The notes under the pieces are model-generated. The model ran no database searches, had not been told where the DNA came from, and saw nothing but the letters and a program-made list of their open reading frames with translations. 64,000 bases of DNA from positions 62,001-126,000 of the forward strand of contig NZ_JACKZC010000004.1 of assembly GCF_014212495.1 (NCBI RefSeq), given 5' to 3'. Shown here one piece after another: positions 54,078-61,598 of the stretch (its first letter is position 1; each line of letters begins with the position of its first letter). The translations under genes were made by a program, and so were the position numbers. This stretch comes from Pontibacter sp. Tf4. Lineage in GTDB: Bacteria > Bacteroidota > Bacteroidia > Cytophagales > Hymenobacteraceae.

Positions 54078-54551
54078 ATGAAGATCAAATTAATAGCCAT
54101 CGGCAAAACCGACGAAAAGTTTCTGGAAGAAGGGATAGATAAGTACCTGAAACGCCTGAAGCATTACCACTCGTTCGAGTTTATAGTTATACCCGATATA
54201 AAGCAGGGCGGCAAGTTTACATCGGATAAGCTGAAAGACGAAGAAGGCAAGCTGATACTGCAGAAGGTGCAGGAAGGCGATTACCTGATACTGCTGGATG
54301 AGCAGGGCAAGATGTTTACCTCCAACGAATTTGCGACGTTTCTGCAGAAAAAACTGAACTCTGTAACCACCAACCTTATTTTTGTAATTGGCGGGGCTTT
54401 CGGTTTTTCGGAGGCTGTTTATAACCGGGCCAACGAGAAAATGGCGCTTTCTAAAATGACCTTCACCCACCAGATGGTACGCCTGTTTTTTACCGAGCAA
54501 CTATACCGCGGTTTCACTATTCTGCGCGGCGAGAAGTACCACAACAACTAA
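54078..54551 (+). CDS. rlmH: 23S rRNA (pseudouridine-1915-N3) methyltransferase
   Basis: A 157-residue SPOUT methyltransferase that methylates Psi1915 in helix 69 of 23S rRNA on the assembled 70S ribosome. MKIKLIAIGKTDEKFLEEGIDKYLKRL opening, LILLDEQGKMFTSNEFA, the knot FVIGGAFGFSE and the C-terminal RLFFTEQLYRGFTILRGEKYHN. The stop codon is embedded in AACTATAGTT (54551-54560). Confidence 0.97.
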   Translation: MKIKLIAIGKTDEKFLEEGIDKYLKRLKHYHSFEFIVIPDIKQGGKFTSDKLKDEEGKLILQKVQEGDYLILLDEQGKMFTSNEFATFLQKKLNSVTTNLIFVIGGAFGFSEAVYNRANEKMALSKMTFTHQMVRLFFTEQLYRGFTILRGEKYHNN

Positions 54552-54627
54552 ACTATAGTTCTGGAGCCTTTAAGAATGATTTTATTATAGTTGTGAATAA
54601 GCTTTGCTTGGCTAAACGGACGAAAAT

Positions 54628-55326
54628 CTATTTAAGATTGGTTACTCTTATGGGTATAACAAAGCCTTTTAATGTAACATTTTTACCATTATGACTCGGG
54701 GCGATAATGTTTGGTATGCTTTGTAATATGCGGGAAACTTCACGTTGCACCATCTTGCTGTCATGGTTCAACACTTCGGCGTCTATAGTGCCATTCTCCC
54801 TGATAAATAAATTCAGAGCATAGAGCCTGCTTTTGCCAGCGTCCTTACTTATTAGTTTAGAACCTTTCATACCTTTTAATATTTCGTGCCTCAGAGCGGG
54901 GTTTATATCACCAGGTATAAAAAGGTCTTCTGCTACGCCCTTAACTATAATTTTAGGGCCAACCTCAATATCTTCAAAATACATTGTGTCAGCATAGGCG
55001 ATCTGCACATTTAATTTATCGCGCAACATGCTGGCAGCTTCTCTGTCACCAAGTCGTACACAGGTTTGCAGATAGCTGACACCTTTCTCTCTGTCACCAG
55101 CGCCCAGACTTATGACAGCCAGGTTAAAAAGGGCATCTTTATGCTTTGGGTTTTGCGATATAGTTTCTTCAAATTTCGTTACTGCCTCAGTTAATTGATT
55201 CTGGCTGTAAAAAGTAACTCCTTCATTGTAAAGACTGTCAGCCAAAGTCTGTTTTTTCTGAGCAAATGACGTGCTTATGGCAAAAACAACTATAAAAAGG
55301 GCAGATATCAAGCTTGTTGGTTTCAT
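54628..55326 (-). CDS. TPR protein with TonB-like C-terminus
   Basis: 232 residues: signal peptide (1-22, ends SFAQ), two or three TPR helices (DSLYNEGVTFYSQNQLTEAVTKFEETISQNPKHKDALFNLAVISLG), then a domain like TonB/energy-transducer ends (LYALNLFIRENGTIDAEVLNHDSKMVQREVSRILQSIPNIIAPSHNGKNVTLKGFVIPI). Predicted periplasmic. Such proteins occur widely in Bacteroidota without ExbBD neighbours; role unknown. TACATTTG lies upstream. Confidence 0.8.
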   Translation of the reverse strand: MKPTSLISALFIVVFAISTSFAQKKQTLADSLYNEGVTFYSQNQLTEAVTKFEETISQNPKHKDALFNLAVISLGAGDREKGVSYLQTCVRLGDREAASMLRDKLNVQIAYADTMYFEDIEVGPKIIVKGVAEDLFIPGDINPALRHEILKGMKGSKLISKDAGKSRLYALNLFIRENGTIDAEVLNHDSKMVQREVSRILQSIPNIIAPSHNGKNVTLKGFVIPIRVTNLK

Positions 55327-55360
55327 TTGTGCAATGGTCAGGAAAGGTTATTTTGATAAA

Positions 55361-55368
55361 CAAATGTA
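55361..55368 (-). promoter_or_regulatory. -7 element of the TPR protein gene
   Basis: Minus-strand TACATTTG, 34 bp before the ATG at 55326. Confidence 0.55.
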
Positions 55369-55518
55369 ATTTTAGTTAAGAACATTATAAAGCCCGGGCC
55401 GCTTTAAATCTTTTTGCTTAAAATGCTGTTGGGCAGGTATAGTTTGTTGCTGGTAACTATAGGTTGGCCGGTTGTCTAAAAGCGTTGCGTGCCGGGTGCA
55501 GGCGTGCAGCATAACATT

Positions 55519-55526
55519 TACCTTTG
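55519..55526 (+). promoter_or_regulatory. -7 element overlapping the kinase start zone
   Basis: TACCTTTG ends 4 nt before the ATG at 55531, so the transcript would start at or beside the start codon. Confidence 0.5.
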
Positions 55527-55530
55527 TAAC

Positions 55531-56649
55531 ATGGAAGTAAAGTTGAGTCCGGGAACGGTAGCTGGTAGCACTGCCTGGAGCCTGCCCGATTTGCGTGGCA
55601 GCCTCCGGAACCCAATGTTGCTGCACCTCGCTTTCTGGGTGGTGTATGTGGTTTTTTTCGGGTTGCTGTATGGCAGCTATATTGATGATTACTACAACGC
55701 CTTTATGGTGGAACTGGTAGAGCTGCCCTTTAAGGTGGCGCTGGTGTACTTTAACATGTACTACCTGATGCCCAAGTTTCTGCTGGCCAAGCGCTACCTC
55801 GAGTTTTTTGTATACCTGTTCCTGCTGACGGGCGCCATTGCCGGGCTGATGCAGTACGTGTTGCTGCCTTTCCTTATTCACCCGCTTATCTGCCCCACCA
55901 CCTGCACCCAGGACAACCTGACACTGTACCGCTTTGTAAAAAACATTGTGAACATCAACTACCTGGTGCTTATATCGGCAACTATAGTTTTGCTGCGTAA
56001 CTGGTACCAGCACCAGCAGGCAACCCGCACGCTGTCGCAGGATAAACTGGAGGCCGAACTCAAATTCCTGAAAGGGCAGATACACCCGCACTTTTTGTTC
56101 AACACGCTCAACAGCCTGTACTCGCTTACGCTTAAAAAATCAGACAACGCTCCGGAAATGGTCTTAAAGCTGTCGGGTTTGATGGACTATATGCTGTATG
56201 ATGCCAATGCCGAGAAAGTGGCCCTGGAGAAAGAGCTGAACTACATCCGTAACTACATAGACCTGGAACAGATGCGCTACGGCAACCGCGTGGACATCAG
56301 TTTTAACGAGACCGGAACTATAGCCGGAAAACAAATTGCCCCCATGATGTTGTTACCTTTTGTAGAAAATGCGTTTAAGCATGGGGTGAGCACCGAAACC
56401 GAAAATGCCTGGATACGCATTGACGTGAAAGTGCAGCAAAGCCACCTGAGCCTGCGCGTAGAGAACTGCAAATCGGAAGCGGCCGAGCGCACAGCCAAAG
56501 AAATGGCATCGGGAATTGGCCTTAAAAACGTGCAGCGCCGCCTGGAGCTACTGTACAAAGATGCCTATAGTTTAGAGGTGGAAGACGATCCGGAGGTATA
56601 CGCCGTTCACCTTGAGTTAGACCTTAGCGATAGAACCTATGAAGATTAG
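55531..56649 (+). CDS. LytS/YehU-type membrane histidine kinase
   Basis: 372 residues. Four hydrophobic segments in residues 28-155, a coiled linker, then the His_kinase domain with KGQIHPHFLFNTLNSLYSLTL (His187 phospho-acceptor) and an HATPase with MLLPFVENAFKHGV and ASGIGLKNVQRRLELLY. The frame extends to 55489, but the promoter element at 55519-55526 favours ATG 55531. It overlaps the LytTR regulator by 11 bp: one operon and a cognate pair. Signal unknown; such pairs often control surface or metabolic genes. Confidence 0.92.
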   Translation: MEVKLSPGTVAGSTAWSLPDLRGSLRNPMLLHLAFWVVYVVFFGLLYGSYIDDYYNAFMVELVELPFKVALVYFNMYYLMPKFLLAKRYLEFFVYLFLLTGAIAGLMQYVLLPFLIHPLICPTTCTQDNLTLYRFVKNIVNINYLVLISATIVLLRNWYQHQQATRTLSQDKLEAELKFLKGQIHPHFLFNTLNSLYSLTLKKSDNAPEMVLKLSGLMDYMLYDANAEKVALEKELNYIRNYIDLEQMRYGNRVDISFNETGTIAGKQIAPMMLLPFVENAFKHGVSTETENAWIRIDVKVQQSHLSLRVENCKSEAAERTAKEMASGIGLKNVQRRLELLYKDAYSLEVEDDPEVYAVHLELDLSDRTYED

Positions 56650-57367
56650 ATGCCTGATAGTGGATGACGAGCCGCTGGCCCTGGATGTGCTGGAAACTTA
56701 CATCAACCGCCTGGATAACCTGGAGCTGGTTTGCCGCTGCAACAACGCCGTGGAAGCCTATAACTGCCTGCAAACCGAACAGATTGATCTCATGTTCCTG
56801 GACATACAGATGCCCAAGCTGACCGGTATCGATTTTCTGAAGTCGTTGCCAAACCCGCCGAAGGTGATCTTCACCACCGCCTACCGCGATTATGCCGTAG
56901 AGGGCTACGAACTGAATGCCGTGGATTATCTCCTGAAACCCATTTCGTTCGACCGTTTCCTGAAGGCCATTGCCAAAGTAACACCACAGCAGGAAACCCG
57001 GCCAGCCGCAACTATAGCTACCTCCGAACCAGACTACAAAGAAGCTTTTATTTACCTGAAAGCCGATAAGAAAATGGTGAAAGTGATGCTCTCGGATATC
57101 CTGTACATCGAAAGTCTGAAAGACTATATCCGCGTTAAGACCGAGACCAAAGAGATCATTTCTTACCAGAAGATCAGTTTTTTAGAAGAGAAACTGCCCG
57201 CCGATAAATTCCTGCGCATTCACCGTTCGTTCATTATCGCCCTCGATAAAGTGCAGGCTTTCTCCGCCACCACCGTAGACCTTGGCAAAACCGAAATCCC
57301 GATCGGCCGCCTCTACAAAAACGAAGTGCTGCAGATACTCGGCAAAAACAACCTGCTGGAAGCGTAG
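56639..57367 (+). CDS. LytTR-type response regulator
   Basis: 242 residues: a receiver domain with Asp9/Asp10 and phospho-acceptor Asp55 in LMFLDIQMPKLTGIDF, Lys in YLLKPISFDRF, then a LytTR DNA-binding domain (about 135-240) with DILYIESLKDYIRVKTETKEIISYQKISFLEEKLP and FLRIHRSFIIALDKV. Partner of the kinase just upstream. The dispersed 51-bp repeat downstream supplies a terminator-like hairpin. Confidence 0.95.
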   Translation: MKIRCLIVDDEPLALDVLETYINRLDNLELVCRCNNAVEAYNCLQTEQIDLMFLDIQMPKLTGIDFLKSLPNPPKVIFTTAYRDYAVEGYELNAVDYLLKPISFDRFLKAIAKVTPQQETRPAATIATSEPDYKEAFIYLKADKKMVKVMLSDILYIESLKDYIRVKTETKEIISYQKISFLEEKLPADKFLRIHRSFIIALDKVQAFSATTVDLGKTEIPIGRLYKNEVLQILGKNNLLEA

Positions 57368-57419
57368 ATTTCAGAATTATGAATTAGAAATTAAAAATTA
57401 GAAATTAAGGACAAGTAAG

Positions 57420-57470
57420 ATGGCGCGAGCGTCTTCGCTCGTGTCGAACTATAGTTGGGGCCTCTGGCCC
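57420..57470 (+). repeat. Dispersed 51-bp repeat, copy B
   Basis: Matches the reverse complement of 12565-12615 at 49/51 positions: a CGAGCG/CGCTCG hairpin, AACTATAGTT (57447-57456) and GGGCC-tct-GGCCC (57458-57470). Confidence 0.9.
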
Positions 57471-57485
57471 TTTTTTCTTTTTCAT
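57458..57485 (+). terminator. Terminator of the LytS/LytTR operon
   Basis: GGGCC-tct-GGCCC is directly followed by TTTTTTCTTTTT. The hairpin belongs to repeat copy B. Confidence 0.7.
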
Positions 57486-57654
57486 TGATAGTTGTATCCG
57501 AACTATAACTATAGCAACTCCCCAAACTATAGTTTACACTTCGCTATAGTTTGCGTATCTTATCAGGTGCGTCCAAACTATAGTTCGGCAATCAAAGTAT
57601 AGTTCCCGGCACACACCACCATTCTTAATTCGTCATTCGTAATTCATAATTAAC
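57486..57654. repeat. AACTATAGTT-rich gap
   Basis: Full or near AACTATAGTT copies at 57525 and 57576, plus CTATAG at 57509 and 57543. Degenerate AATTCGT/AATTCAT heptamers at 57626-57650 run up to the next start codon. Confidence 0.75.
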
Positions 57655-58704
57655 TTGAACACCATCTCCAAAAAGAAGCTGTTTTACCCGGTTAGCGCGG
57701 GCCTGCGCAAATACCTGCGTACCTACGACCGCGAAACGCAGTTGCCTGTGCACTACGAGGACCTGCTGCACTACACCGATTCGTTCCCGTACTTCGATAC
57801 AAAAGGGGCGGATACGTTGTGGGAGACCGTGATGTATGAACAACAGAGCCAGCAGGAGCTGAACAAAGGCCTGACCATGATCTACGCCCTGCTGAAAACG
57901 GATGGTGATATGTCGGTGATGGAGCACCTGTATGTGTCGCGGATAGATTACTGCACGTTTGGGAACTCCAACCCGTTCCGGGTGCAGATCATGAACCAGC
58001 TAAACGACAACTACGACTACTTTTACGTGAAGCGTGCCGATGCTTCGCGCATTTATGGGCTGGAGCTGGAGCACATCCTGTCGCCGGGCCGCTTAAACTA
58101 CCTCGTTGACGAAGACTCACTGATAGAGGAGCACATTGCCGGCATTCCCGGCGATGCGTTCATCAAAGACTACATCAACCGCAAATCGGCTAACAAGGTG
58201 CGTATTGCCAAGGAGTTTGTAAAGTTTAACGAGCGCTGCTTTGTACGCCTCCTCGGCGACATGCGCTCTTACAACTATGTGGTAGATGTGACCCCTGATT
58301 TTGAAGACGAGCAGTACCGCGTGCGCCCCATCGACTTCGACCAGCAGAGTTACGAAGGCAAGAAAACCATGTACCTTCCACAATTCTTCAAAGACAACAA
58401 CGTGATCGTGGACCTGGTGCTGAAACTGCTGAAACCGGATGTGGTGCGCCAGTACCAGAACGAGGAGCGCACCCTCATGTTCCGCCGCCTGAAATCAGCC
58501 CGTTACCGCCTCAAAGACCTCATCGACTGCATGCGGAAAGACACCATCTCGACACCTGAAAAAATTGCCCAGCTGAGGCAGGAGTTAGCAGAGCATCATA
58601 AATCAGATGAGTTTCTGAAGTGTAAGTGTATGGGGGATTTGGTAAGGCTTAACCTCAAAACGATTCTTGTAAAAGCTCCTGTTTTAGCAAATGATAAACT
58701 ATAG
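57655..58704 (+). CDS. Conserved-looking hypothetical protein
   Basis: A 349-residue soluble protein with no recognised family. The composition is typical of a real cytosolic protein, with long alternating charged/hydrophobic segments and blocks such as HYEDLLHYTDSFPYFD, RVRPIDFDQQSYEGKKTMYLPQFF and RLKSARYRLKDLIDCMRKD. It contains no membrane helix and starts with TTG at 57655, directly after a heptamer-like AT repeat. No cotranscribed neighbour. It codes in one long frame free of the iterated motif, which appears just after its stop. Function unknown. Confidence 0.75.
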   Translation: MNTISKKKLFYPVSAGLRKYLRTYDRETQLPVHYEDLLHYTDSFPYFDTKGADTLWETVMYEQQSQQELNKGLTMIYALLKTDGDMSVMEHLYVSRIDYCTFGNSNPFRVQIMNQLNDNYDYFYVKRADASRIYGLELEHILSPGRLNYLVDEDSLIEEHIAGIPGDAFIKDYINRKSANKVRIAKEFVKFNERCFVRLLGDMRSYNYVVDVTPDFEDEQYRVRPIDFDQQSYEGKKTMYLPQFFKDNNVIVDLVLKLLKPDVVRQYQNEERTLMFRRLKSARYRLKDLIDCMRKDTISTPEKIAQLRQELAEHHKSDEFLKCKCMGDLVRLNLKTILVKAPVLANDKL

Positions 58705-58846
58705 TTCATCTCATCTTCACGTGTGTTGGCTATAGTTTGATAGGTTATAGTTTCATCTTTTGTACTATCGAGCACTCTTGAGACGCGAGACGAAAAAAGC
58801 CAGCGTAATTATGAGAGATCTTATTTGTCCTATAGTTTCCATTATT

Positions 58847-58923
58847 GTCATTTCGAACAAAGTGAGAAATCTATCTCAAACTATAGTTGCTTCTTTGTCA
58901 TCCCGAGCGAAGTCGAGGGATCT
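58847..58923 (+). repeat. Two GTCATYYCGARCRAAGT repeats
   Basis: 58847-58872 and 58897-58923 align over 26-27 nt with few differences (GTCATTTCGAACAAAGT and GTCATCCCGAGCGAAGT, each ending in ATCT). Their starts are 50 bp apart. I recall very similar words scattered through many Bacteroidota genomes. Confidence 0.75.
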
Positions 58924-59037
58924 TATATGTCTTTTAGTTCTATAGTTGACTTTGCCTACTAACCGAACCAAGCCTTCATTCTATAGTCGCTCTTCATCCT
59001 GGGAGCTTTAATTACCTACTGTTTTATAGTACACTTG

Positions 59038-59158
59038 GCTCCCTCCTGGGCCGGGAGGCCCCGTCTTCGGGCATCGCGCGGTGTACATTTCCTTTGCTCG
59101 TACCTCGCAATGCTTTCAGCACCGGAAATCTACAAGGCGCTCAACCCAAAGACTGAAA
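59038..59158. repeat. GC-rich hairpin block
   Basis: It stands out from AT-rich surroundings: CCTCC-tgggcc-GGGAGG-type and CCCCG-tctt-CGGG hairpins, followed by a GCTCGTACCTCGCAATGC stretch. It looks like a remnant or member of a dispersed element, but no second copy is in the window. Confidence 0.45.
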
Positions 59159-59319
59159 TCACATTCGATAGCTGCTGCTTTGGCTATAGTTTGCTTATTG
59201 TCTCTTGGTTATAGTAAAACTGTTTTACACGTGGTTGTATTTCCGTAGGGACAGGTAAACCTGTCCGCCTCATGGACTGAGACTATAGAACTATAGTTCT
59301 TGAAATGGCAGTATCGGAG

Positions 59320-59505
59320 TTCCCCTCCTTGGATAAGGAGGGGCAGGGGTGGTTGGACCAGCGCAACTATAGAACTATAGCTGCAACCATAGCTATGTCT
59401 AAAAGTCCACCTTTGAAGGAGAATGACCAACAGCAACTATAAAACTAAAACTTCAACTATAGCAAGGACAGATATTCCCCTCTTGAGAGGGGTAGGGGTG
59501 TGTAA
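59320..59505 (+). repeat. CCCCTCC...GGGGTGG repeat, three degenerate copies
   Basis: Copies near 59320-59356, 59405-59430 (decayed) and 59474-59505, each shaped CCCCTC-short loop-GAGGGG followed by (C/T)AGGGGTG. Each is followed within about 20-35 bp by an AACTATA word. Confidence 0.65.
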
Positions 59506-59579
59506 TTCCTCAACTATAAAACTAAAGCTGTTCCAACTATAGCCAAAGCCGGAAACCAGAAAATCCTGATTCAGACAAA

Positions 59580-59951
59580 CTATAGCCGCTCCAGGTCAGC
59601 CTTTGTTTTTTCACTGTTGGTTAAATTGCCGGTGTTTATGGTGGAGGCCGGTTCAAAAAGCAGTACTTCTGCTTCTACAGGCGCAACCGGCTTGTGTTCC
59701 ACACCACGCGGAATCACAATAAACTCACCCGGGTGCAGGGTAATTACCTTGTCGCGAAGGTGCATCTCGAAGCTACCGCTTACAACCAGAAAAAACTCGT
59801 CTTCGTGCGCATGGTGGTGCCAGTCAAATTCTCCTTTAAACTTTGCCAGTTTTACCTGTTGCCCGTTCAGCTCACCGGCAATCCTCGGATTCCAGAAATC
59901 CGGTATCTGACCAAATTTAGCGGCCAGGCTTACTTTTTCTATGCTTTTCAT
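59580..59951 (-). CDS. Cupin-domain protein
   Basis: A 123-residue single-domain cupin: motif 1 WHHHAHEDEFFLVVSGSFEMH (His and Glu metal ligands), motif 2 PGEFIVIPRGVEHKPVA (last His). Probably binds a divalent metal; enzymatic or binding role unknown. Cytosolic. Divergent from the gene at 60019 across 67 bp. Confidence 0.9.
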   Translation of the reverse strand: MKSIEKVSLAAKFGQIPDFWNPRIAGELNGQQVKLAKFKGEFDWHHHAHEDEFFLVVSGSFEMHLRDKVITLHPGEFIVIPRGVEHKPVAPVEAEVLLFEPASTINTGNLTNSEKTKADLERL

Positions 59952-59979
59952 GAGGGATGATAAAGATCAGTTAAATTAA

Positions 59980-60011
59980 TTTGGACTGATTCTAAATAGT
60001 GTTTACATTTG
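59980..60011 (+). promoter_or_regulatory. Promoter giving a nearly leaderless transcript
   Basis: TTTG (59980-59983), 20-bp spacer, TACATTTG (60004-60011). The ATG is at 60019, only 7 nt after the -7 element. Confidence 0.75.
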
Positions 60012-60018
60012 TAGCATC

Positions 60019-60402
60019 ATGAATCAGCCGCAAGTGAAGTTAGGAGAGAAGCCACAGATTACCACAACCCTGGAGGAGATTTTTACGACCGAAGCCGGAA
60101 CCGTTTACCAGTGCGACAAGCGTAACCGCCTGCTGGTAGATTTTGCCGGAGCTGTAACCATCCTGAAAGTAGAGACCTTCCTTCGTCTTAAAAAAGCGGT
60201 AGACAGCATCGACCTTGGCAACATGGCCACTAACCCGCTGCGCTGCTCCGACTATGAACTGATAACGGTTTGCGGCTGCGACAAACTATATGTGCTTACC
60301 GTGTCGGAGATTTTTGCTTTCCGGGAGCTACTGGGCGGCGCAAAATTTACGCTGCAACTAAACAGCATGCTGCACGAGTGCCTCAGCGCCCAGGCCGTAT
60401 AA
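60019..60402 (+). CDS. Small uncharacterised cytosolic protein (possibly DUF6686)
   Basis: 127 residues: YQCDKRNRLLVDFAGAVTILKVETFLRLKKAVDSIDL, then DYELITVCGCDKLYVLTVSEIFAFRELLGGAKFTLQLNSMLHE. It resembles a Bacteroidota family of small proteins with a CxRxxRLxxxFAG pattern, which I believe is DUF6686 but cannot confirm. The conserved Cys residues (YQCDK, TVCGCDK) could bind metal. It lies upstream of the ferritin gene, in the same direction but with its own terminator. Confidence 0.7.
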   Translation: MNQPQVKLGEKPQITTTLEEIFTTEAGTVYQCDKRNRLLVDFAGAVTILKVETFLRLKKAVDSIDLGNMATNPLRCSDYELITVCGCDKLYVLTVSEIFAFRELLGGAKFTLQLNSMLHECLSAQAV

Positions 60403-60429
60403 CACAGGTTGTTACCTACAACATAGAGG

Positions 60430-60453
60430 AAGCACGGGAGACCGTGCTTTTTT
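60430..60453 (+). terminator. Terminator after the 127-residue protein gene
   Basis: AAGCACGG (60430-60437), loop GAGA, CCGTGCTT (60442-60449), then a T run. Confidence 0.9.
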
Positions 60454-60583
60454 ATTTAGACTGCTTCCATATTTGCTTTTGAGGCTTTCAGATCAGAACA
60501 TAATCCCTAAATTTAAGTATGCATAAAGGATGCCTTATACCTGATTTATAACCATCCATCACCAGTAAAAGCCCCATATTTTT

Positions 60584-61120
60584 ATGAAGGACTTATTAAG
60601 ACTTAGAACATCCCTTACAGAGGAAATTGAGAAAGTACTGAACGAGCAGATCAAAATGGAAGCAGATGCTTCGGCGACCTACCTGGCCATGAGCGCCTGG
60701 TGCGACCGCAACGGATTTGACTTCAGTGCCGGTTATTTTAAAAAGCAGTCGGATGAAGAGCGCGAGCACATGTTGCGGCTGTTCAAATATGTATCCGATA
60801 TGGGTGGGCGTGCCGTGTCGCCGGACATTACAGGCGTGCAGATCGAGTTCGAATCTTTCAGAAGCGTGTTTGAGCTGGCGCTGCAGCAGGAAATTGCCGT
60901 TACCCAGTCGTTTAACCGCATTGCCGACCGTTGCCAGAAAGCCAAGGATTATGTGACCTTCTCGTTCCTGCAGTGGTTCCTGAAAGAGCAGATAGAAGAA
61001 GAGTATGTAGCCCGCCGAGCCCTGGAATTGTTTGATGTAATTGGCGAGGAAGGTACCGGCCAGTACGAAATAGATAAGCGCGTACCAAAAATAACCTACG
61101 AAGATACCTACGACGGATAG
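60584..61120 (+). CDS. Ferritin (FtnA-like, non-haem)
   Basis: 178-residue four-helix iron-storage protein. By comparison with E. coli FtnA the ferroxidase ligands are present: Glu26 (LNEQIKME), Glu59 and His62 (DEEREH), with a later Glu-rich segment in QQEIAVTQ and QWFLKEQIEEE. The N-terminus is about nine residues longer than FtnA. It stores Fe(III) in a 24-mer shell in the cytosol. Monocistronic between terminators. No Fur box identified by eye. Confidence 0.95.
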   Translation: MKDLLRLRTSLTEEIEKVLNEQIKMEADASATYLAMSAWCDRNGFDFSAGYFKKQSDEEREHMLRLFKYVSDMGGRAVSPDITGVQIEFESFRSVFELALQQEIAVTQSFNRIADRCQKAKDYVTFSFLQWFLKEQIEEEYVARRALELFDVIGEEGTGQYEIDKRVPKITYEDTYDG

Positions 61121-61134
61121 TAACTATAGCAAAT

Positions 61135-61175
61135 AAAAAAGCGCCTTTGTGATTATACGCAAAGGCGCTTTTTTT
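61135..61175. terminator. Bidirectional terminator, ferritin / 2Fe-2S gene
   Basis: GCGCCTTTG (61141-61149) pairs with CAAAGGCGC (61160-61168), flanked by A6 on the left and T7 on the right, between convergent genes. Confidence 0.95.
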
Positions 61176-61464
61176 ATGGCTCCAGGTTATCTGGTTTGTT
61201 AAGGATGTGTTCTTTAAATGCCTCCCGGGCCTGTGCTTCCGTAACATGGTGCATCCAGTAATTGTCCGGCTGAAAACACATGACCGGGGCAAAGTCGCAG
61301 CGGTCGGTACACTCGGTCTTTACAACTTCTACGCGTCCTTTCAGGCCCATTTCTTTTATCATTTCGCGCAGGGCCTTCCCGTTCTCTTTGCCGCCTTTTT
61401 TCTTGCATTTGCTGCCCGTACACACATAAATCACTTTGTCGGGTGTCTGAAAGTTTTTGCTCAT
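61174..61464 (-). CDS. Thioredoxin-like [2Fe-2S] ferredoxin
   Basis: A 96-residue protein of the thioredoxin-like ferredoxin family (NuoE C-terminal type). Cluster ligands CX4C (Cys15, Cys20) and CX3C (Cys52, Cys56), within YVCTGSKCKKKGG and KTECTDRCDFAPVM. Probably a soluble electron carrier. Its stop touches the shared terminator with ferritin. Confidence 0.92.
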   Translation of the reverse strand: MSKNFQTPDKVIYVCTGSKCKKKGGKENGKALREMIKEMGLKGRVEVVKTECTDRCDFAPVMCFQPDNYWMHHVTEAQAREAFKEHILNKPDNLEP

Positions 61465-61598
61465 GTAGTATCAATGCTTGTAAATAGGTTATACAGAGAT
61501 ACGGCAGAAAAAGATGAAAATCCAGCTATAGTTGTGTGTTTATAGTTCCTGAATTCAGATCCTTAAACTATAGGTGCCAGGTGTAAACTATAGTTTAG

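Larger units (their letters stand above)
58705..59579. repeat. 875-bp intergenic repeat region
   Basis: No gene can be supported. It is a patchwork: many CTATAG motifs, two GTCATYYCGA repeats (58847, 58897), a GC-rich hairpin block (59038-59158), GGACAGGT-aa-ACCTGTCC (59249-59266) and three copies of a CCCCTCC/GGGGTAGGGGTG unit (59320-59505). Confidence 0.8.

Noticed and set aside
58760..58945. 61-codon frame in the repeat gap
   Set aside because: Built entirely from the two GTCATYYCGA repeats and CTATAG motifs.
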